Notes under the pieces: generated by a model
Databases searched by the model: none
The model's input: only the letters and a program-made list of their open reading frames with translations
What the model was told of the DNA's origin: nothing
DNA from: Apoderus coryli
Lineage: Eukaryota; Arthropoda; Insecta; Coleoptera; Attelabidae
Reading direction: 5' to 3'
Length of the DNA: 64,000 nt
Assembly: GCA_911728435.2 (NCBI GenBank)
Contig: OU452201.1
Location: forward strand, 15,810,001 to 15,874,000
Program-made: the position numbers and the translations under genes
Shown here: positions 1-12,900 of the stretch, piece after piece
Layout of the letters: each line of letters starts with the position of its first letter
Position numbering within the stretch: the first letter of the stretch is position 1

Positions 1-997
1 AAATGACTGAGATATTAGCATTTGAAAAGGTAATAACAAACATTAACACATTAAAATCTCCTAACACATACAAAACCCCAAATTTGGGTTGAGAAATTCT
101 GCTGCGGTCTATCTACAAGTCAACTTTAGATAGATCTGCTGGTCGATGGTACATTAGAATGATTCATCTATCAGTCTATATAATATTTTCATATTTATAC
201 GACTACCAGTTGTGGAGGAAGTTTATACGAACTATCGTATTTGAAATGGAATACCCCATATATTATTAAATTTTTAGATTCCCCAACCATTGTAGAGAAT
301 TATGTTTTGAAATAAATAATTTATTTTAATTTTTTTTCTTCCAAAACATGTCTCTGAAAACTAACGAAAACAGAGAAAGATAAAACATTCCAGTTAAAAG
401 ATGAATAGCAGTTTTGGCCAGCATCATAGCATTTTGGAAAGTAAGAATTTTTAAGAGTAGTACCTTGGATTTGTTCATTAAGGTGTTTAATTGCATAGTA
501 TAATTTATAAATTCGGTTTAAATTACATAATTACTGGAGGCAATAACGTTCAATCTTTTCTCGGGCCCAAGAAATCCCACTTTATGCAACAGTATGAGAA
601 AAAATACCCATTCTCAAGAAAACAAAAAAAAAGTCCTTTTTTATGGATAACACTTTTAAAAACCTCGATAATTTGAGTTATAGTCAACTTTAGAAAAATT
701 TGAGAATTTACTTTTTGTAGGATAGGTCAAAGATCTAAAAGATGCATAGAAAAATTTCAAACATCAAAAATTGAGAATCTGACATAGCCCCAAACTTTGC
801 TAACATAACTTCCTTTGCTCACCCTGTATAAGTGGATAAATAAAAGAAATATCTCGATACCTCCTGCCGTTCTGAAAATATCGAGATTTGAGTTTGGGTA
901 CAATTTTCCATGTTGCAAAGCAACATAACATTCTCAGCTTTTCACCTATTTAAAAGAAATACGATTTTTAAGTTCCAGGCTAATAATAAACACTTAC
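1..997. other. 3' flank or last intron of the lipid transfer gene
   Basis: No complete gene is seen. Because exon 48 ends in a strong donor, a short terminal exon should lie here or beyond the edge. One weak option is an acceptor at 354-355 (minus) followed by nine codons and TAA; I do not trust it. Bases 139-240 share a repeat (GCTGGTCGATGGTACATTAG and CAGTCTATA...ACCAGTT) with 26041-26190, and a shorter piece with 19346-19370. Confidence 0.5.
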
Positions 998-3900
998 GTG
1001 ACACATGTATCTGGTATCCTTAATGGACAGTTCTCATAAGCGCAGAAATTTATATATGCAACAACTGTCATACATGCCTCCTCTTTATTGGCACTTGCTA
1101 GACAAGCTTGCATAAAAGTATCTTTCGGCACGCGTGGAAAACAATTACTTAGTTGTGACACTTTACTTTGATAAAATTCTTGACAAATCACTGATATTTC
1201 GTTTGATATTTGTGTATCTTGTTGTTTACCATCAGTGACATCTGAACTACATTCAAGTTTAGTTTTCCAACTATCTGCGAATTCGGCCAGAGAATTATTA
1301 GATAATCGTTTCTTTGAAGACGAAAGAAAATCGTCATATTGTTCGTTATTAAATGTTCCCCAAAGGCCTGCCGTTTTTCCAAAGTACCATCCTGTAGGAA
1401 TAAATCTCAATCAAAAATAATTAAAAATATTTTTACGAAAGTCAAAGTTTTTTTAAGAAACAAAAATAAAAAAATTGTAAATTCACAAGTTTAGTTTAGT
1501 TAAAAAATTTTAAATATTATTCATATGCAGTTAATTTTCTCAAACTAATGTAGTAAATTCTTACTGTTACGCTGTGCAATATGAATAAAAAAGTAACAAT
1601 ACACCAAAGGCTTTTACTGAATTAAAACATATTTTGAAAAGAAAAATTTAAATAAATATCCTCCTGTGAAATTTAAAAAGATCTTTACCTGACATTTCAA
1701 ACACACATATATGGAATTTCATATTACATTCTAGAATAAATCCGGAGGAACTTTCTGCCTTTAAAATATCAGCTTCCCAATACAAATATGTATCACCAAT
1801 TTGCATCGGCAATTGTTGTTTTTCGCTATTAGCTAATGTGACAGTCTATAAAAAATTGTTCAAAATAAATAGGTATTTGTGTAGTAGGATGCCTTGAGTT
1901 TTAGATCATCTAAGCATGGAAATATTGAGTTGATTCGCATTGAAAAATAAAATAAAAAGATGTCGATAATTTTATGAGCAGTAAACATTATTTAAAACAA
2001 AGTTACATACATATGCCTGACCGTTTAATGGTAAGTTGAATCACTATATTTTCGTATTTTTGAACCTTCCTCTTTTATATCTTTACTGTTTTTATTTTTA
2101 GGGATGTAGGTTCGTATAATAATACAATTATCTTAGGAAATAAAAATATTTCATTTTTATTTCCATGTCCAACATTTACATAACGACGTTTCGTCGCATT
2201 ATTTGCGACTTCTTCAGGTTTATTTTTTCCTTTTTTTATAAATTATGCTTTTTGACACAAGTCCATTGGAAAAAAAATAATTAATGGACTTGTGTCAAAA
2301 AGCATAATTTATAAAAAAAGGAAAAAATAAAAATAAACCTATAGAAGTCGCAAATAATGCGACGAAACGTCGTTATGTAAATGTTGGACAGGGAAATAAA
2401 AATGAAATATTTTTATTTCCTAAGATAATTGTATTATTATTCGAACCTACATCCCTAAAAATAAAAACAGTAAAGGTAAGTAGAATATTGAGAATTTCCA
2501 TGCATAGATTAATAAATCTAAATTTAAAAAAATACATACTTTATCATAAACGTTGATATATACAACAGCTTTGTTAATAACTAAGACTAACTCATGTGAT
2601 TCTTTATGTTCATTAAATGTAAAAAGTAGAGTAAAATTTTTATCATAATAATCTGTGGCTAACAGATAAGTACAATTGCCATAAAAATTGTAAAAACTTT
2701 TGTCGAAAGTTACAAAATATTTGTTTCCCATCACCATAGCATGACCTGCAATCAATATTATACATATATTATATCACTTTTATATATGGGTATTTAAATG
2801 AATCAATATAGACCTTTAAATGGCGGAAGCCAGTCAGAAGGATCCGTGTATGGTTTGTACTTGTAATATAAGTTCCAAAATGACGCTTGTGACGATGTTA
2901 AATATCGGTGTATTTCATAAAATATCTTAAGCTCGGGAATTTCCTGAAAATTTTTACATTCTTTTAGCTGTTGCATTTATAAATGAAGTATTATTCTAAG
3001 CATAAGCACATGCCGAAGATGCCTTACTGCGATACCTCGCAGTTGCGGTTTAACTACATAGTGAGCAACTTTTTTCCATTCATTCGCAAAACATTGTGGT
3101 AGTTTTTGTCTTGTCGATTCCACTGGACCGGTACCATAATTAAATGATTAGGTAAATTAAAACAATGGTGTACGGCACTGGTATGTAAAGACTGGCTGTC
3201 ACGAACAGCACACACATTTGATCAATCACAAGCCAGATCACATCGATGCTTGCTGTCTACCGCGATGCAAAAACAAAATATTTTGTTTTTATTGAGCCAT
3301 CGAGGAAAACATCTCTCAACATGTGCGTGTCTATCTATTTGTATAAATTGATTTTACACAGCGAAATAAACCGCGACAGCGCAGTTACGCATTTTCGGCA
3401 TGTTCGTACCCTAACAAACAACAGGAATATTTCCAACAACTTTAATTCTTATAGTTTTGTACGAGTATAAATAGAAAAAGCGGGATTGTTTTTACCTCAA
3501 ACTTAGGAGTTTCATTAAATGCATGCCAAGAAATCGGAAGTTTTTGCTCCAATTCCATTATACCGTCATTCGGTTCAAAAATAAATTTGGTTTTTGCCTC
3601 TCGTTGCCTAAAACAGAATTAATTTAGAAACGCCTATTCAGGGTGTCCCAGAATATGTGGGCAATCTCTCGGATTGGGGTAGGTTGTGAAAAAAGAATGT
3701 TATAAGTTCGTATAAAGTTTTGTCGAATCGGCCTTCGCTACAAAGTTATGAGCCCTTAAAGACTAGACCTGAAATTTAGTTTTTTAATGATAACTTTTGA
3801 ACCGCCTCGTATAAATTAATGGAATTTTAGTATAATATACGTTATACGTTCTTTTTTCACAACCTACCCCAATCCGAGAGATTGCCCACATATACTGGGA

Positions 3901-6900
3901 CACCCTGTATATTCGCTCAAATTGTATTTGATTGATAACAAATTTTATAACTGAAAGACCATTATTTGGGAACCTTAATTTGACCAGCTCACCTGTTTTC
4001 GATTTCCAATGCCGTCACTGACATGTCCGATATTTTTGCATAAATCAATTTAATTAAACCCTGTATACGTCTATCTACTTCAAAATACTTGTAATAATAC
4101 TTAATATAACCAGTAAATTCGTCATATTTGTAAACTAAATATTTAATTGAAGGTATTTCACCGAATTGCTTTAATTCGTTCCATATTTCCACAAACACCG
4201 CTTGCAGTTCTTTTCCAAACGGAACATGATTTAAATATTTCTCTTGTAAGAAATTCCATGCTATGTGACTATATTTGTATGCAGCTTCAAGAGTATTGTT
4301 GCCGGTAATCTCTTTGTAAAATCGATCAACATCCTTTGAGAATTTAGCAAATTCCATGAAATAGGCAGATTCGATTATTTTATTTTTACGGATATACAAG
4401 AAATCTAAAAATAATACAAATTTGTGTAGTGCTTAGTAGATAGGCTATGTCGGTTCTGGCTCATTTCTTATGGAAAATAACATGGGAACACGCTAAGGTC
4501 CCAAAACGCCGAAAATGGCTCTTCTCAAGGTCACGCGCTTGATAGCCCCGCGAGGTTATAAACGACGTAAATGACATAAACGATGTAAATGACATAGCGA
4601 TGTAATTGACATAAACGACGTAAATGACATAAACGATGTAAATGGCATAACGATGTAATTGTCATAAACGACGTTTATGTCATTTCCGTTGTTTGTGACC
4701 TTGAAAAGAGTCATTTTCGACATTTTGGGACCTTAGCGTTTTCCCATGGCATTGGTTCGAAAAAATTTGGGTTATGGCTAGTTGATTCCGATCACTTCGA
4801 GATGGCAGTAACTGTATATGCTGCTGGGCCGAAACTAGTCTCGTTCTAAACTTTTGGTTATTTTATTTGTTTCATTTTATAGTTGTTTGTGTTAACTACA
4901 CTATACAATATTTCATAATGCAGAAAATCATAAAAGTAGTCATATTTGCACGATTCATCGTAGAAAAAAATAATTACTTACCTAAAAATTCCTTTCCAGT
5001 TGTCCATACGATCGTTTCAAAATAGTGAATAAAATTGAGGAAACTCGGTTCCAAAGCATCTAGGATCTTGTGCCAATTTTCGACAATTAGGTTGTATGTG
5101 TCAGCATACAATGTTTCCATATATTGTAAAATACTGATATGGACACCTTTGATGAAACTGTCGTATTTGTCAACAAGTTTTTCTAGTATGTGCGACAACT
5201 GTTCGATGGGATCACCACTGATTAGGTCGTGCAGAAATTGGGTAGTACTTTTGTAATATCCTTTAGTCTAAATTAATAAATATTCAAACTTAGTAAATTA
5301 GTTAAAAATAGGTTTTGTTTTTTTGACTGCCCACTCGGAGAAAAACATTTTATTTCAGTTGAATTTTTATGTGCAAATGTGTAACACTTATTGAACATCC
5401 ATCGTCTTCGCCTGAGTTGACTATGTGTGATTTTTGGTTGCTCATTAAGCTAAATAAACATTTACAGTCGACCTCGACGTTTCACGGAGGATGAGGAGAT
5501 AGATAGAGCATTCCAAAAGATTATTGACTTCAAGCTATTAAGTTGTGCAAGCTTCGGTTACAAAAGTGTATTGATGTATAGTTTCAGATTCTTTTGAAAA
5601 TCAATAAACTCATTTTCCTAAAAAGACTTATAGTTTTATTGCATCTCAAAATATATAGCGTGACCCCCGTATGTCTTTAGAGAACAAGGCAAAACAAATA
5701 CTCCACTACATAAAACGAGTACCACGACTGGCACTGAATTGCACACGCAAGTTTTCTAACTAAATACTGAAATGAAATTTTTTTTATTTAGCTCTTTCGC
5801 ATGAAATTAACACAACATGTACAACACAAAACCAATTATCTAAACGTATCAGACAACATTATTCTCAATTAAAAAAACCTAACAAATCTTATATTTAATT
5901 AAAATAAGAAAAAATAGTAAAACTATAAATGTAATGAAAAATTTTTGAACGTACCTTTTCTATAACAAACGTGATACTTTTTCGAATTTTTTGCCCAGAT
6001 TCACCCATAACATCAACAATTTCACGTAGAATTTTTGGCAACGACTGTAATTGTGATTTCAGTGAAAGCTCGTCAAACATCGTTAACACTATCGTAGTTA
6101 TGTCTTTTATATAAAATGCATTCGCATTGTAAGTGTTGTTTAAAAACACTTTTAACACTTCAATGTCCTCTTCTATAACAGTTAGATTTCTAAGGAAAGG
6201 AGAAAAATATATAGAGAAATCTCCCAATAAAAATGTATGGAGGTTTATATAACACATATAAGAGTATCTAATCTTATTTCTACACAATTATGTATTATTA
6301 AATGAGAAAGTTTTAACTTCAGTTTTGCTTATTGGAAAGCACTTCCCTTGTTCGAAATTTTCTTCTTAAGCAACTGTGAGAGAAAAAGATGTTTTAAATG
6401 TGATGCTATTTGGGTTTGATGCGAATAGATATTTTACTGTTACTTAGTAAAAAATAAAGTTAATTTAGATTTCTTCGATGTGAGACCAATCTCTCCCCGC
6501 TATCGAAAATTTTTCGTATAAATTTACAGAACAATTCAAAGCAACTACTCCACTGGCTAATACCACGACCGGCATTGAATTATAAGCAACATTTTTCTAA
6601 ATAAATACCAAGTTCAACTTTTTATTTAGATTTTTCGCATCAAATTAACTGAACATGTAAGTACACCAAAAAACCTAATAAGTCATTGAATTGCAATGAG
6701 AAATACATAAACATTTAATTTACTAAAGTTAGTAACATATTTAAAGTATCATTGATATGTAAATTAAGTTTTAATTGTAGTTAGTTACCGTATATTTTAT
6801 CTTCATTTTTAATTAAATTAGTTTTAGTTAGTTTTTTACCTTATGAACTTATGTATAGATTTGTTGCCCGTTGTACGTTTTATTTTTTTATTTATTTTTT

Positions 6901-9900
6901 TTCTCTTATGCGTTCGTTTTTGTCTTTATTGTAGGACTGATGATGGCTTGTTGAGCCGAAACTAGTTTCCTTTTTCATAACTAAATTAAAGATTTTGTGG
7001 AGCTGACTTTGAAAGTGTTTGTTTGTTTTCTTTTATTTAATTAAATTGTCATGTTTCCCAACAACATTTAAAACTTAGTTTACATATCAAGCCCTGATAA
7101 AGTTATAAGACTGCCTTTAAATGCCTTTATATGTTCAATCATAATTTGACAACGTAGTACATTGTAATGCTGTTTTTAATAATAATATTATAAAATGCAC
7201 GAGTAAATTTCATGGTAATGACAAAAGTAGCATCGGTTATGAAAAATCATCATAGCAACGCCGACAATACAATTAAACCAAATTGACAGTTAAATTAACT
7301 CGCTAATTTCGAAGATTTCAAAGCTATTTATGTAATGAAAAACAGTGATAGTGAGAGCGAATATAGTTTAACACCACCTAGTCAATTTAATACTTTTAAC
7401 TCATCGTATTTAGGCTTACGCCAACATAGGAGTATCTATAGGTAAGTTTCGAAAAACAAATATTTTCCTAAAAATTATTATGTATAGTGTGAAACTCACA
7501 TGAAATGACCATTTCCTACTCGTATGATTTGCAGCATGAGCCGCAGACGATCATACTCGTAGAAAATGTATGTCATTTCATGTTCGTTACCCAATATACT
7601 ATTATCTATTATCTACTAACATTGATCAAGACTAATAATCAACATATATGAATATATTTATATATACCTTTACGCACGAATTTTTTAAACTGTTTGATAT
7701 CTTATTTTATATATTAAAAGTATCACAGTACAAAGTGTTTACCTAAGGTCAGTCAAAAAATGGTCAACAGATGGCTTAGCATCTTGCCATATTTTATCTA
7801 AAGCATCTCGCGACTCAGCAGTGATATATTGTCTAGTGTTGTTTATTTCCTCTAACACTCCATAGTAGAATTGCATGGCTCCAGATCTAATTCCACCCTA
7901 AAATGATAAGGGCTATTAAAACCAGGGGCTGTGTATTTTTTATGAGATTAATGCCTCCTGAATATATCATTAACTACAACAACAACGCTGATAGAATTCG
8001 AAGGCAGTTGGAGCGAAACAACAAGCTTCTAAGCTATTTCAACGAGGATCCTGAACAAACGTATCCGGGAATGACCAGACGCAACCTTCTATTCATTGTG
8101 CGGTTCCGGCCGGACACTGTTAACATCAAATCACATTCTGTATATAGAACATGTAAATAGTACTGCGACAGCGTTCCTAAGTGACGAGAATCCATTATGG
8201 AAGAAGGGTGACCAATATTGAGTATAGCCCTCGTAGTATTATCGCAGTTGGACACGCTCCACAAATTTCAAGTAAAGATCCTAGTGTGTAGGACAACAAA
8301 TATGTGCCTAATACATTAATTTATTGAACAAAGTTAACTAATTTCTACAAGTATAAAAGAATTTTCATAACTAACCTGAATATCTGCAACTAACGCAGGT
8401 CTCCAAGTGAGACTTGACATAATCAATCTTGAATGGTTAAGTTTCAGATAATATGATACATCTGATACTCTTTTATCCTCATAATCACGCCAAATATCAA
8501 AATTTATTCTTCGAGCATCAGGTATAATTCCGTAAGTATGTAAACTTTGGCTTCCATCTGAAATGAGTAATTAATTTATTTAACAAATCGTACGTAAGAG
8601 GAGGCAACTATTTAATAAGCATTTAATGTATGTGTATTTAATGAACATCTGGAACACGGGTCTGTGGCACTTGGAATGCTTTTGGACTTATCAAAGGCTT
8701 ATGATTGCGCGAATAGAGCGTTTCTTTTAAACAAGTTGGGTGTGTATTCCATCTGAAGTACGGAAAAGCTCTGAAGATTCTACGGGTGTTAGGAAAAGTA
8801 TATTCTCATTTAGAAAGATATGAGAGCGGATCCCGGGAGGGGGCTATATTATTCATCAAATTTTTTGCCACATTAACAAAATAATCTTTCAAGATCTCAG
8901 GTGAGGTGGAGGTTATACTCAACGGAAATGCTTTATTCTCAAATCGTTTCTTCAACAATATTATCGGTTCTAGCTAACCAGTTGTATGTAATATATGTTT
9001 TTAGCGACTTTTATAGTTTTATGATAACTTTTTCTGTGGAGTCTAACGTAATCATGAAAAAGGGATAATGTTGGATTTAGAACCGTATAATTTCTATGAA
9101 TTTATTCTTATGTAAAGTGCTTTCTTTTGACGTCATTTCATCATATCATGCTTCGTAAACATCAATTGAAATAAAGTTTAAAAATGTGTGATGTTGCATT
9201 AAAAAAACACAAATATGTAGAAAATCCCGCTATAAAACAGTTCTATCTAAATAACGATATACTTACCTTCAGTCATATTAAGATCCAAATAAAGCAACTT
9301 CTTTTTTAAATTGAGATAAAGTTCACCGGAAGTGTGGTTTATGGTATGTGCGGCTGACATATTTGCTGTATAAACTGGAAAGTCTCCCTTATATTTTCCG
9401 CGAAAATAGGATAATCCAGTCACACTCTGCTTCTAAAAAATGTTCTTCTTTCAAACCCAACTGAATTATCATTAAAACAATCAAATTCGAAAAATATAAC
9501 GATAAATTATGCTTATAGTTTGGTTGTAGTTATAATTTCGATGTGTTTTGTCAAATGTACGAGCTCTGCGTTTCAATTACGTTTACCTTACCTTCAGTTC
9601 AATTTCATTTTGGTCAAAATTAAGATTGGCTAAAGCTTCCGATCGTGTTAAGGACATGTATGACCTTTTATAGTCTGTAATGTGTTCAGTTCCACATTTT
9701 GTAGAATTCCAGAAAATGTCACCGAATGAATTCAGATACAAACTTGTAGCATTGTGTTCAGCCCATATGTTGTAAGTATAATTGTAAGTGTTCTTTCTCG
9801 TATAGTCTGCAACTTTGACACCTAACTTCAATTGCTTATCTGGATCTATAGCATAATTCACTTTTAGCTGTCCATCTATTGAGTTGTTATCGTAACCATA

Positions 9901-12900
9901 GTCGGTTAGGAATATTACATCCTGTAATATTAAATAACTTAAAATATGTTTTTGTAAGTAAATTTGTTTTAGTTTGTTCTATGTCGAACTTCTTATTTTT
10001 TGGATCATCCAAATGAATATTTAGAGTTAATTATACATATCTATTTGTAAAGGGAGTCGCATTATCTACTACTTACCCGTTCAAACGTAGGATGCTTCAG
10101 TATAAATTGTAATAGCTCTCTATGAAATGACGCACGTCTCCAATCTAACGCCGCTCTAACTGTTTTGTTATCGTTGTCCCACACTAGCGATACATCACTC
10201 ACAACAATTGAGTCACTTATGTTGTACAAACCTTCAGCTTTGAAGTTTCGCCTTGGATAGGAGACATTAATTAAAATCATTTGAGCATCGAAAACTTCAT
10301 CCTGGGGAATTGAGTTATACATTTATAATAGGTTTATACTAAATTCCATAATTTATTCTGGATTCTACAAGAGCGTAGTATAATGTTTTTAAATATTGTA
10401 GTGTACGGCTTTCTAGCGTTTAAATTTATGGAATAGAGATCTTATAGTTTGAGTTACTTTGTCTATATGAGTGTCCCAGCGAAGATGGGAATCAAAGAAA
10501 ATGCCAAGGTATTTGACTGAGCTGACCGGGTGCAAAACCAGATCATTGTGAGGTGTCCGGATACAAATTTTATCGAAGTCAGACAAATCCAGCATATTGC
10601 ATGAGAAAGGCAGATAGTGTGTTGCAAATCCTGCTCAACCTCATCTTTCAAAGCACACCAAGGGGCGTTTTCGTAATATGTAGCAGTATCATCAGCATAG
10701 CTAATAATGAATCCATGAACAGGCAAATTTAATAACTCGTTGACGTAGAGATTAAAGAGTACAGGACCTAACACTGACCCTTGTGGTACACCACACTCCA
10801 CAACAAGCTCATCGCTCCTAAGTCCATCCACCTCCACGCCAGTTAAGTAACTTCTGAAGAGATCCAGCGGAACCCCCCTAAACCCAATAGCCTCCAGACA
10901 ACTAGGCAATTTTTAATATTAAAAAAAATATTTACCTGTGTTTTATTCACAATATTAATATCGTATTCAATCCATATTTTGGGTGTTAACTCCAAACGTG
11001 AACGTTGATTGTATTGATCTGGCAATAAATCGTAATCAATCCAAAGTTTGACAGTTCGATTAGAATGAGTAGCTGTCAAAAGATATTTTTGACCATTATC
11101 CGTGCTTTCCTGATGCAATTCACCAGTTACATTAAATTTTGTATGATTTTTCAAATGATATAAAGTTAGGCCTTTTTCATCCTAAAAAAAAAACAATAAA
11201 ATTATATAAAAGTAATACCTATTAATATTATGTACATATATTGTTTGTCCATTTTAGTTTAATAATAAGCAATTATTGAAAAACAAGCTAATTTAATTTT
11301 TTATATCCCCCATTTATTTTATGTTAAAAGTGTTTAAAGTTATGTTTAAAGAAAAATGTCACTTTAGATACTACTATTACAAATTTCAAAATAGTTCGAA
11401 AAATCTGAGATTTTGCGAGTTTCTTTTTAACTTTTCTAGTAATTATTAATAACGTATCATGAAATAAAAAGAAAGTATATTCTCAAATCAACTTTTCATT
11501 CTCTACGGGAAAATTATGACAGATACAGTTTTGTCTCCCGTAGACCTTTAGCAATTTTTTTTTATAGACGCCATATTTCATATCACCACCAGTTGATTAA
11601 CTTTTGACATTGATCAGCGTTTCGTGCTCCGTAAACCATCATCATTAAATGTCACCTATCCTTAACAAATCTTTCAAACACGTAACTTGATCATTGTTGT
11701 TATTAACAAAAATATGAATAACACTATGTATTTGGATTATATACTAAAAAAATCATTTCAAACTGTCCGTTATTTAAAAAAAAAAACACCATCATTGTGA
11801 TTAATATAATCTACAAAAATTTCTAAAAACAAAAATTTTTTCCCATAAAGTAAAGTGACTTCAATAAGATTCAAACAAAATCGAATCTTTATTGAACTAA
11901 TAAGATACCATTTCTCTATTATGATCAACTATTTCACATAACTAAGGCTAAGCTTTTCTATATAGTAATTGTTTGCCACTGATGATGTTAGCGCTGTGCT
12001 GACGAAACATGTATGGCTATTGAGACAATCTAATATTATTACAGATATTTTGTGGAAAAGAGTTGTTTAATTCAGAGTTCCTTATTTTTGAACCTCAAAT
12101 CTTTCGACCATTTTGTTCTGACGAATTGTACTCACCAAAAAATGTGGGCCTTTTGCAAAACCAAACTTATGAATATAATCAACACCTAACGGAAACATAG
12201 TGTTCAATATCTCTACATGAATAGTATCTTTATTCAGTTTAGCTAAAGTTTGTGAAAGTAAATTATATTTAGCTTCGATCACTTGGCTTTTGTTATAGCT
12301 TACTGTTGCATATCCAGTACTAATTTGAGGCTTTTTCTGTAACATAAATTTTAGATATAACAAAATCATTGAAATGAAATTATTTGTGCGTGTAAACATA
12401 CATCATATTCGTAGTCGACAACAGCAACATGGCGTGTTGCTAAAGGCAACTCAACAATTAATTTGCCTTTGGTGTTTTTTTCTGATAGACTACTACCGCC
12501 TTTAATGTCGCATTTGCTATCCAGAAAAGCCATATTGTTATCCCAAAATACTTTAACATATCGATTATAAATTCTCCTATAAATAGTAAAATTATTATTA
12601 AATACTCTTCCAATATTATAAATAGTCTAGCTTCTGAAGCTTGAACGCTTACTCGTTAGTTTCAGTGTTAAAGTATGCTCCTGTGTAATTAGCTGCTTTG
12701 TGCTTGATTGAAATGTTAAACATTCCGTTCATATTCGCCAATTCCACATAGTCAACAGTAGAAAATAAAACTGTTGTATTTTCAGGGGAAAATATTTGAC
12801 AACTAAAAAAAAAACAGGTAAGCATTTGGGGTTCCGAAAATCCACGAGTGATGATTCTTCTTTGCACTTCTCTCTTTGGGGTTGTTTAAAGTTACAAATT

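Larger units (their letters stand above)
998..2745 (-). other. C-terminal von Willebrand factor D domain, exons 46-48
   Basis: Exon 46 encodes GHAMVMGNKYFVTFDKSFYN followed by GNCTYLLATDYYD, the opening of a vWD domain (beta-strands plus first Cys). Exon 48 has WYFGKTAGLWGTFNNEQYDD, the GLxGxxxxE calcium-loop motif with Trp in place of the first-loop Cys, as in other lipoproteins, then DSWKTKLEC and a Cys-rich tail (CQEF, NCFPR, CLAS, CMTV, NFCAYENC, DTC). Exon 48 reads into TAA straight after a perfect GTAAGT donor at 997-992, so translation either stops at DTCVT or continues in a further exon. Confidence 0.88.
2814..6189 (-). other. Helix-rich region before the vWD domain, exons 41-45
   Basis: These exons (6189-5955, 5267-4982, 4404-3993, 3607-3496, 2943-2814) encode long amphipathic helices rich in Lys, Glu, Ile, Leu, Tyr and Phe (for example DKYDSFIKGVHISILQYMET), with few sequons. 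The end reads DPSDWLPPFKG, the usual lead into the vWD domain in apolipophorins. The equivalent part of the family is a helical lipid-binding segment. The donor closing exon 45 (GTCTAT at 2813) is weak, but the phase-1 join to exon 46 restores the family-like PPFKGHAMVMG. Confidence 0.75.

Noticed and set aside
351..380. Candidate nine-codon terminal exon of the lipid transfer gene
   Set aside because: It is in phase, but the product (TDMFWKKKN) has no family resemblance and similar short options occur by chance in AT-rich DNA.
3246..3470. 74-residue plus-strand ORF in intron 44
   Set aside because: No similarity to a known protein and no splice context; the strand is opposite to the host gene. 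Likely chance.
4800..4850. CTGGGCCGAAACTAGT resembling a hammerhead 3' half
   Set aside because: No CTGATGA core precedes it and stem II cannot form.
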